Of a DNA stretch of 9,118 nt, positions 5,630-9,118 are shown in pieces. Source of the DNA: an uncultured Clostridia bacterium (lineage in GTDB: Bacteria; Bacillota; Clostridia; Christensenellales; UBA1242); contig CALCEI010000109.1 of assembly GCA_937900575.1 (NCBI GenBank), positions 1 to 9,118 on the forward strand, written 5' to 3'. Each line of letters opens with the position of its first letter. Position 1 is the stretch's first letter. The notes beneath the pieces are model-generated. The model was given only the letters and a program-made list of their open reading frames with translations. It was not told the origin of the DNA and did not search any database. Both the position numbers and the translations under genes were made by a program.

Positions 5630-5635
5630 AGGAGG
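5630..5635 (+). promoter_or_regulatory. sipL: Ribosome binding site fixing the sipL start
   Basis: A full AGGAGG lies 4 nt before ATG at 5640. It also falls inside the short in-frame extension that begins with TTG at 5625, which has no ribosome site of its own, so the ATG is the real start. Confidence 0.85.
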
Positions 5636-5639
5636 TCGT

Positions 5640-7145
5640 ATGGAAAACGATTCATTAAAAACTACGTATGTAAAAAATTTAAACAAGCAAACATTCAGCA
5701 CAATCATCACTGTACCGATTGATTCCAATGTGGATATAAAAAACATAATAAACACAGAAAGTTATTTGTTTGATGCCAAGGTGGAATGTGCATCGGGCAA
5801 AGCAATTGTAAATGGCAAAATTGGAATTAAAGTTCTTTATATGGATACAGATGGAATTTTAAATAGCATTAACGAAACACAAAATTTTACAGAAACTTTT
5901 GTTGATTCATCAATAACAACAGATTGTTTTATCAATCTTTGCCAATGCAACATTGTAAGTACTGTTGTTTCAACTGTGGGTGCACTTAAAGTTAACTGCG
6001 AAATTAGTTGTGATGCAGTACTTTACGTCAACTTGCCACTTCCAAACAACGCAAGTAATTACGAAAATATGATTGTTAAAAAATCCACCTTTCAAACCAC
6101 ATGTGTTTCAAATGTTGTAAACGATTCTTTTGAATATACTGTCAACTTCGAAACAAAAAATACAATAAGCAAAATTTTAAGTTATTGTTCTCAATTTGTG
6201 TTGGATTCCGTAACAGCCAACGAAGATTATGTTCTTGTTGAAGGTAAATTGTTTTCCAAACTTTTGTACGAAACAACAAAAGAAGAAGAAACAGAAATCA
6301 ACGAAATTTATGAAACGAACACAGTAAAAACCGAACTTCCAATTGCTGGATTAACAAAAGATGACATGTTGGATTTATCCTTTAATCTTGATTATAACCA
6401 GGAGAACATATCAACAGAAATTATGGAAGACTCAACAGAAATTACAATAACACACAAAATTGTGGCAACAGGTGTTGTGCTTAAACCAATTTCTATTGAT
6501 GTGGTTGATGATATGTACAGTGTGGATAACGAAATTTCTCTTTCTTACACTGAACGTACATTTAACAAAACTGCAACTTGTTCTCATGCCGAAGATACAA
6601 TTTCTGGCGAAATTGCCCTGGAAGATGACGAACCAATTATTGATGAAATTTGTTCCAACACATCACCAAAAGTAGAAGTAACAAATTCTTACATAAAAGA
6701 TGATGCACTTGTTGTGGAAGGTGTTGTTTCTTCAACCATTATTTATGTTGACGAGAACAAAGAAATAAAAAGCAAGTCTTGTGAACTTCCATTTGTTATA
6801 AACACAAAACAAAGCATGGAACAAAATGCAACTTACCATGTAACAGCCCGTATTGCAGATACAAAGTTCAAAGTTAAACGTGGAACGGTTGTAGAGTTGG
6901 AATATTCAATTAAAATTTTGGTCTGCACACACAACCAAAGTTCAGTACAAATGATTGATTCCTTCACACTTGGCAAGGCAACCGATTATTCAAATTATGA
7001 TTATCAAATTTTTGTGGCAAAACAGGGCGAAACAAGATGGGATTTGTGTAAACGTATTAAAATATCACCAGACGCTTTGGAAGAAACAAACAAGGATTTA
7101 CCACTTGTGTTGCAAGGTGGCGAAAAAGTTATTATTAAACGTTAA
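5640..7145 (+). CDS. sipL: SipL-type spore coat morphogenetic protein (3 SPOCS repeats + LysM)
   Basis: The 501-residue protein has three SPOCS (DUF3794) repeats, each marked by a G-x-[IVL]...[IVL]Y strand: VNGKIGIKVLY (57-67), VEGKLFSKLLY (200-210) and VEGVVSSTIIY (359-369), within units of roughly 35-133, 175-282 and 330-430. A LysM domain follows at about 454-501 (VAKQGETRWDLCKRI ... LQGGEKVIIKR). This order and length match SipL of Clostridioides difficile, which uses its LysM domain to bind SpoIVA and anchor the coat around the forespore; it is the functional counterpart of Bacillus SpoVID. No signal peptide or membrane segment is seen, fitting a mother-cell cytoplasmic protein. It is the only plus-strand gene here, divergent from spo0A and convergent with gpsA. 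Other clostridial SPOCS-LysM proteins exist, so orthology is likely but not proven. Confidence 0.88.
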   Translation: MENDSLKTTYVKNLNKQTFSTIITVPIDSNVDIKNIINTESYLFDAKVECASGKAIVNGKIGIKVLYMDTDGILNSINETQNFTETFVDSSITTDCFINLCQCNIVSTVVSTVGALKVNCEISCDAVLYVNLPLPNNASNYENMIVKKSTFQTTCVSNVVNDSFEYTVNFETKNTISKILSYCSQFVLDSVTANEDYVLVEGKLFSKLLYETTKEEETEINEIYETNTVKTELPIAGLTKDDMLDLSFNLDYNQENISTEIMEDSTEITITHKIVATGVVLKPISIDVVDDMYSVDNEISLSYTERTFNKTATCSHAEDTISGEIALEDDEPIIDEICSNTSPKVEVTNSYIKDDALVVEGVVSSTIIYVDENKEIKSKSCELPFVINTKQSMEQNATYHVTARIADTKFKVKRGTVVELEYSIKILVCTHNQSSVQMIDSFTLGKATDYSNYDYQIFVAKQGETRWDLCKRIKISPDALEETNKDLPLVLQGGEKVIIKR

Positions 7146-7151
7146 TCAAAC

Positions 7152-7185
7152 AAAAAAGTAAGGGCTGTTTACCCTTACTTTTTTT
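7152..7185. terminator. Bidirectional terminator between convergent sipL and gpsA
   Basis: A 13-bp perfect stem (arms 7152-7164 and 7172-7184, 7-nt loop) with GTAAGGG/CCCTTAC core ends in T runs on both strands. It starts 7 nt after the sipL stop, and its right arm touches the gpsA stop codon, so it can end both transcripts. Confidence 0.9.
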
Positions 7186-8206
7186 ATAAATCTAACGCTT
7201 CGGTTATTTTATCACTTAAATATGTACCTGCATTTTCCAAAGGAATTTTTCCAAAACAGATATCATAAATTGCTTCTGTAATTGGCATTTTAAGTTGTGC
7301 ATTATTTGCAACTTTATTATTGTGCCTTTCTTTAAGCAACAACAAGGCTTTTGCTGTCATAATGCCTTCAACTGATTGCACTTTTATTGCGTCTGCAAGT
7401 GCGTCTGCATCCAAAGTTTTGCGTGTAACAATCAAATTACCATAAGACCAATTGTTGCCAGCATAAAACAATGTTGCTTGGAAGTCTCCTGCAAAGGCAA
7501 GTCCACTTGCAGAATCTTTTTCTCCACCCATTGCGTCCATAAACAAACCAATTTCTTTAATGGAAGCAGAAATAAGTGGGCCTTTCTTTTGTTCAAATTT
7601 TTGTCCGTCCAAAATGCCAGCAGCAATACCAATAACATTTTTTGCTGCGGCACCAATTTCACTGCCAATAATATCATTGGAAATTGCAAAATTAAGATAA
7701 TTTTCGCAAGTGAACAATTCCACCAAACGTTTGGATAATTCTTCATTGTATGCAGAAATAATCATGTTTGTTGGTTGTTTTTCTGCAATAAGTGGTGGTT
7801 GACCAGGGCCAACCCAAACTGCCACATTTTCACGACTTACACCGTTATCAATTAAAATTTCACTAAGGCGCCTTCCGGTTGTTGCTTCAACACCTTTCAT
7901 GGCAAGCACATAAACTTTATCTTTGTAACCTTTAACTTTTTTTATGTTTTGCATAAAGTTATCCACTTGTTGACTTAAAATTGACATAACCATTATGTCT
8001 GCATGATTAATTGCCTCTTTAAGATTGTGTGTAAAATTTACGCGTTTAGATAACTTAACAAATTTGTTTTCTCGGTTAATAAACAAAGGATTTGTTTCTG
8101 TTTTGCCAAACTTTTGTTCCCACACCAAAACATCATGATGCTTTCTATCCAAACACAATGCAATGGTGGAAGCCCAGCGCCCTGCACCCAGAACACTAAT
8201 CTTCAT
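7184..8206 (-). CDS. gpsA: GpsA-family NAD(P)-dependent glycerol-3-phosphate dehydrogenase, divergent
   Basis: The 340-residue protein has an N-terminal dinucleotide-binding motif MKISVLGAGRWAS (1-13), MKG (103-105), WVGPG (131-135), EIGAAAKNVIGIAAG (183-197, with the conserved Lys K189) and GLAFAGDFQAT (235-245). GpsA makes sn-glycerol 3-phosphate from dihydroxyacetone phosphate for phospholipid synthesis. The WVGPG and GDFxAT segments are those of a divergent branch, not the classical GPSFAxE and GLAGLGD. The usual (S)RN substrate pair, whose Arg holds the phosphate, reads AGNNWSYG here (249-256), so the Arg is missing. The start is ATG 8206, with AAAGGAAG 6 nt upstream, not the TTG at 8233, which lacks a site and would extend into lysS. 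It overlaps lysS by 11 bp, suggesting coupled translation. Family sure; substrate less so. Confidence 0.82.
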   Translation of the reverse strand: MKISVLGAGRWASTIALCLDRKHHDVLVWEQKFGKTETNPLFINRENKFVKLSKRVNFTHNLKEAINHADIMVMSILSQQVDNFMQNIKKVKGYKDKVYVLAMKGVEATTGRRLSEILIDNGVSRENVAVWVGPGQPPLIAEKQPTNMIISAYNEELSKRLVELFTCENYLNFAISNDIIGSEIGAAAKNVIGIAAGILDGQKFEQKKGPLISASIKEIGLFMDAMGGEKDSASGLAFAGDFQATLFYAGNNWSYGNLIVTRKTLDADALADAIKVQSVEGIMTAKALLLLKERHNNKVANNAQLKMPITEAIYDICFGKIPLENAGTYLSDKITEALDL

Positions 8207-9118
8207 TTTTTTCTTCCTTTGCACCTTGTTCAATAGGTTTTGTTATTGGGAACAAAATTGTATCCCTGATATTTTCGCAATCAAGCAAGTGATAAATGAA
8301 AATATCAATACCAAAGCCAATGCCAGAAATTGGTGGGAAACCGTGTTCCATGGCAAGGATATAATCCTTATCATAATCCATTGCTTCTGCATCGCCACGC
8401 TTCTTTGCGTTTGCTTGTTCTTCAAAGTTACGTTTTTGTTGAATTGGGTTTACCAACTCACTGTAACCTTTAATCATTTCTTGTCCATCAATAACAAGTT
8501 GGAACATTTCAATAATTCGGTCATCTTCATCACTATAACGTGCAAGTGGCACAACGTTTGGATAGTTATATAAAATTGTTGGTTCAATAATGTTTGGACG
8601 CATTTTTCTTTTATACAACAAATCGGTTATTCCACCAACGGTATATTGTTCGTCTAACTCTGCTTCGTCAAGCAAATGTTTTTCTTTAACAAGTTTTTTA
8701 AATTCATCAACGTCTGTCATTTCCAAAACGTTAAAGCCCAAAATGTTGTTTAATGTTTCAACATAATTTAATCTTGGGAATTTTTCTGGCAAAACAATAT
8801 TTCTGCCATTTGCCATAAATTCATATTTGCCAAACACAAAGTAGCAAACTTCTCTAAACAATTCTGTGTAGAAATTTATGCTATCTTCAAAGTTCCAATA
8901 TGCTGCGTAACTTTCAAGCATGGTAAATTCTTGCAATTTATCCACGCATAATCCTTCATTACGGAAATCTTTTGCAATTTCAAAAACCTTATCAAAACCA
9001 CATGCAATTGTACGTTTTAAATATGTTTCTGGGCTAATACGCAAATTCATATCAAAATCCAAAGCATTGTGATGTGTGTGGAAAGGTTTTGCAAGTGCAC
9101 CACCAACTGCGTTTTGCA
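8196..9118 (-). CDS. lysS: Lysyl-tRNA synthetase (class II), 5' end outside window, altered ATP site
   Basis: The reading frame is open to the window edge and begins QNAVGGALAKPFHTHHNALD, so the first in-frame TTG (9062) is not the start. Class IIb LysRS features follow: PETYLKR, motif 2 FRNEG, EFTMLESY, GYSEL, and the C-terminal ISGIGFGID...IRDTILFP. LysRS charges tRNA-Lys using ATP. The anticodon-binding OB-fold would be upstream of the window. Compared with E. coli LysRS as I recall its numbering, E240, R262, E264, F274, E278, Y280 and E428 are kept, but H270 and N271 of the motif 2 loop are Lys and Leu, N424 is Lys, and the motif 3 Arg (R480) is Ile, in GIDI instead of GIDR. It may be a divergent main LysRS or a paralog with another role. 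It runs straight into gpsA. Confidence 0.88.
   Translation of the reverse strand, partial: QNAVGGALAKPFHTHHNALDFDMNLRISPETYLKRTIACGFDKVFEIAKDFRNEGLCVDKLQEFTMLESYAAYWNFEDSINFYTELFREVCYFVFGKYEFMANGRNIVLPEKFPRLNYVETLNNILGFNVLEMTDVDEFKKLVKEKHLLDEAELDEQYTVGGITDLLYKRKMRPNIIEPTILYNYPNVVPLARYSDEDDRIIEMFQLVIDGQEMIKGYSELVNPIQQKRNFEEQANAKKRGDAEAMDYDKDYILAMEHGFPPISGIGFGIDIFIYHLLDCENIRDTILFPITKPIEQGAKEEKNED

Larger units (their letters stand above)
5325..5639. other. Divergent spo0A/sipL intergenic control region, 315 bp
   Basis: No coding sequence or RNA gene is seen here. The region is about four-fifths A/T. It holds, from the spo0A side: a CGCG-centred palindrome, an extended -10 candidate for spo0A, a 0A box core, and two GGCATAT elements upstream of the sipL ribosome site. 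The middle stretch (about 5374-5450 and 5458-5570) shows no structure I can support beyond A/T runs. Confidence 0.8.

Noticed and set aside
5625..5639. TTG start extending SipL by five residues
   Set aside because: The AGGAGG ribosome site lies inside this extension and points to the ATG at 5640.
7376..7738. Plus-strand open frame of 120 codons opposite gpsA
   Set aside because: It is the shadow of gpsA, is cysteine-rich without domain sense, and has no ribosome site.
8207..8233. TTG start extending GpsA by nine residues
   Set aside because: It would add a lysine-rich tail before the MKISVLGAG motif, has no ribosome site, and overlaps lysS further; ATG 8206 has AAAGGAAG upstream.

Overview
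The window is AT-rich DNA with one or more genes on almost every stretch, and it looks like the core chromosome of an anaerobic, endospore-forming member of the Bacillota (Clostridia-like). Three genes point there: a full-length Spo0A, a SipL-type spore morphogenetic protein (three SPOCS/DUF3794 repeats plus LysM), and an [FeFe] hydrogenase. A Veg-family protein fits the same group. The species cannot be named from this sequence. There is no sign of a mobile element, CRISPR array, tRNA or rRNA.

Layout, left to right. (1) 1-187, minus: N-terminal part of a cytoplasm-start N-acetylmuramoyl-L-alanine amidase. (2) 328-3504, minus: a tight operon read hisS-like histidyl-tRNA synthetase, [FeFe] hydrogenase, HD-domain hydrolase, with gaps of 15 and 12 bp, a good sigma-A promoter at 3526-3555 and a strong terminator at 297-325. 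(3) 3593-3832, minus: veg as its own small unit with promoter and terminator. (4) 3924-4466, minus: a double zinc-ribbon protein with a 25-residue all-Asp/Glu end, also bounded by a terminator. (5) 4578-5324, minus: spo0A. (6) 5325-5639: divergent control region holding a perfect 0A box core (TGTCGAA), a TTTCGCGAAA palindrome in the probable spo0A leader and a sigma-E-like promoter facing sipL. (7) 5640-7145, plus: sipL, the only plus-strand gene. (8) 7152-7184: a 13-bp-stem terminator shared by convergent sipL and gpsA. (9) 7184-9118, minus: lysS-like gene (5' end outside the window) overlapping a gpsA-family gene by 11 bp.

How it fits together. Spo0A is the master regulator of sporulation entry; SipL works later in the mother cell, tethering the SpoIVA coat basement layer. 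The divergent pairing puts an early regulator and a sigma-E-stage coat gene on one control region. The other genes are housekeeping or redox functions.

The most unusual feature is not a new system but a pattern: both class II aminoacyl-tRNA synthetases lack the motif 3 arginine that contacts ATP (Pro in the HisRS, Ile in the LysRS), the LysRS also differs at several other active-site positions, and the GpsA-family enzyme lacks the usual substrate-phosphate arginine. These are either clade-specific variants or signs that these copies are paralogs with altered roles. I see no clear undescribed multi-gene system.
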